From Aquincola tertiaricarbonis (GTDB lineage Bacteria > Pseudomonadota > Gammaproteobacteria > Burkholderiales > Burkholderiaceae_C), in assembly GCF_023573145.1 (NCBI RefSeq), contig NZ_CP097636.1, positions 1,488,001 to 1,552,000 on the forward strand: DNA of 64,000 nt, given 5' to 3'. The first letter of the stretch is position 1. Each line of letters opens with the position of its first letter. This document shows, in pieces, positions 63,222 to 64,000 of this stretch. Under the pieces are notes generated by a model. It saw only the letters and a program-made list of their open reading frames with translations, did no database searches and had not been told where the DNA came from. The position numbers and the translations under genes are program-made.

Positions 63222-64000
63222 TTACAGGCGGAACACCTGCACCACGCCAGCCAGACGCTGGGCCTGGTCCTTCAGGCTTTCGGCCGCCGCGGTGGACTGC
63301 TCCACCAGCGCCGCGTTCTGCTGCGTCATCTGGTCCAGCTGCGCCACCGCGGTGTTCACCTGGCCGATGCCCGAGCTCTGCTCCGACGTGGCATGGGTGA
63401 TCTCGCCGATGGTGGCGGTGACGTGCTTGACGCGCTCGACGATCTCCTGCATGGCGGCGCCGGCCTGCGTCACCAGCTGCGAGCCGCTTTCCACCCGCTC
63501 GACGCTGGCGCCGATCAGGCTCTTGATCTCCTTGGCGGCTTCGGCGCTGCGCTGGGCCAGCGTGCGCACTTCACCGGCCACCACCGCAAAGCCGCGGCCC
63601 TGTTCGCCGGCCCGCGCTGCCTCCACCGCGGCATTCAAGGCCAGGATGTTGGTCTGGAAGGCGATGCCGTCGATGGTGCCGATGATGTCGGCGATCTTGC
63701 GCGAGCTGGCGCTGATGTCGTCCATCGTGGCCACCACCTGGCTGACCACGCTGCCGCCCTGGGCCGCCGCGGTGGAGGCCGATTCGGCCAGCGCATTGGC
63801 CTGCCGGGCCGATTCGGAGGTGTGCGTCACCGTGCCCGTCAGCTCCTCCATCGAGGCGGCGGTCTGCTGCAGGTTGGAGGCGGTCTGCTCGGTGCGGGCC
63901 GACAGGTCGTGGTTGCCCTCGGCGATCTCGCCCGACGCGGTGGCGATGGAATCGGTGGCCTGGCGCACCTGGCTCACGGTGTGACGCAGCGCGTCGATCA
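63222..64000 (-). CDS. Methyl-accepting chemotaxis protein, 5' end outside the window
   Basis: Reads from the window edge leftward to a TAA at 63222. Only the signalling hairpin is visible: [29 protein letters not shown], the tip [34 protein letters not shown] and a C-terminus VVQVFRL. The frame remains open beyond the GTG at 63977 to the edge ([12 protein letters not shown]), so that GTG is not the start. Ligand and membrane regions are unseen. Confidence 0.9.
   Translation of the reverse strand, partial: IDALRHTVSQVRQATDSIATASGEIAEGNHDLSARTEQTASNLQQTAASMEELTGTVTHTSESARQANALAESASTAAAQGGSVVSQVVATMDDISASSRKIADIIGTIDGIAFQTNILALNAAVEAARAGEQGRGFAVVAGEVRTLAQRSAEAAKEIKSLIGASVERVESGSQLVTQAGAAMQEIVERVKHVTATIGEITHATSEQSSGIGQVNTAVAQLDQMTQQNAALVEQSTAAAESLKDQAQRLAGVVQVFRL

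Overview
The window is a very GC-rich (about 70% by eye) chromosomal segment. Gene content suggests a betaproteobacterium of the Burkholderiales, probably the Rubrivivax/Leptothrix/Ideonella side: PEP-CTERM secreted proteins, several soluble and transmembrane chemoreceptors, a beta-class GST under SoxR, NMT1-type ABC uptake systems and a caa3-like oxidase. This placement is inferred from gene content only. Almost all of the sequence is coding. Genes are packed into operons with many 4-base ATGA/GTGA/TTGA start-stop overlaps. No rRNA, tRNA, IS element or CRISPR array was seen.

Layout. 1-5337: chemotaxis genes (PAS chemoreceptor, three-domain CheW-like protein, transmembrane chemoreceptor), exonuclease III and a decayed vapC toxin. 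5411-16113 (minus): an eleven-gene operon for uptake and hydrolysis of an N-heterocycle. It holds two periplasmic binding proteins, one permease and ATPase, a cyanuric acid hydrolase/barbiturase-family ring opener, a biuret-hydrolase-like cysteine hydrolase, a dihydropyrimidinase/allantoinase-like enzyme, an SDR, a LOG-family protein, a DUF3830 protein and a deaminase-type amidohydrolase. A divergent LysR gene and several palindromes in a 399-base control region lie at its head. 17536-24485: a PEP-CTERM CHRD protein and a terminal oxidase locus (CtaG, cytochrome b561, c-type cytochromes, subunit II with haem c, fused subunits I+III). 24520-27097: GST and MFS pump under a textbook SoxR promoter. 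27194-35746: inositol monophosphatase, AraC regulator, HAD/M20/cupin operon, a large BTAD-ATPase regulator, a PEP-CTERM protein and an alpha/beta hydrolase.

35756-53266: a two-sided amine or amino-acid catabolic region. Leftward are GNAT, GhrA-like reductase, class III aminotransferase, Lrp regulator and a three-subunit 2Fe-2S/FAD dehydrogenase. Rightward are an aldehyde dehydrogenase, a HAD, a gamma-glutamylputrescine-oxidase-like enzyme, a complete dipeptide-type ABC importer and a second aldehyde dehydrogenase. 53333-60106: a two-component system with a sigma-54 activator. It is followed by an array of TGTCCG half-sites at 11-base intervals and a sigma-54-like promoter in front of a gene set in which two related DGT-repeat proteins bracket an MFS and an anion transporter. 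60136-64000: a DSD1-like PLP enzyme, a HipBA toxin-antitoxin pair with repeats around its start, a small helical protein and the 3' part of another chemoreceptor.

The most promising undescribed systems are the N-heterocycle operon and the sigma-54-controlled paired-repeat-protein/transporter cluster.
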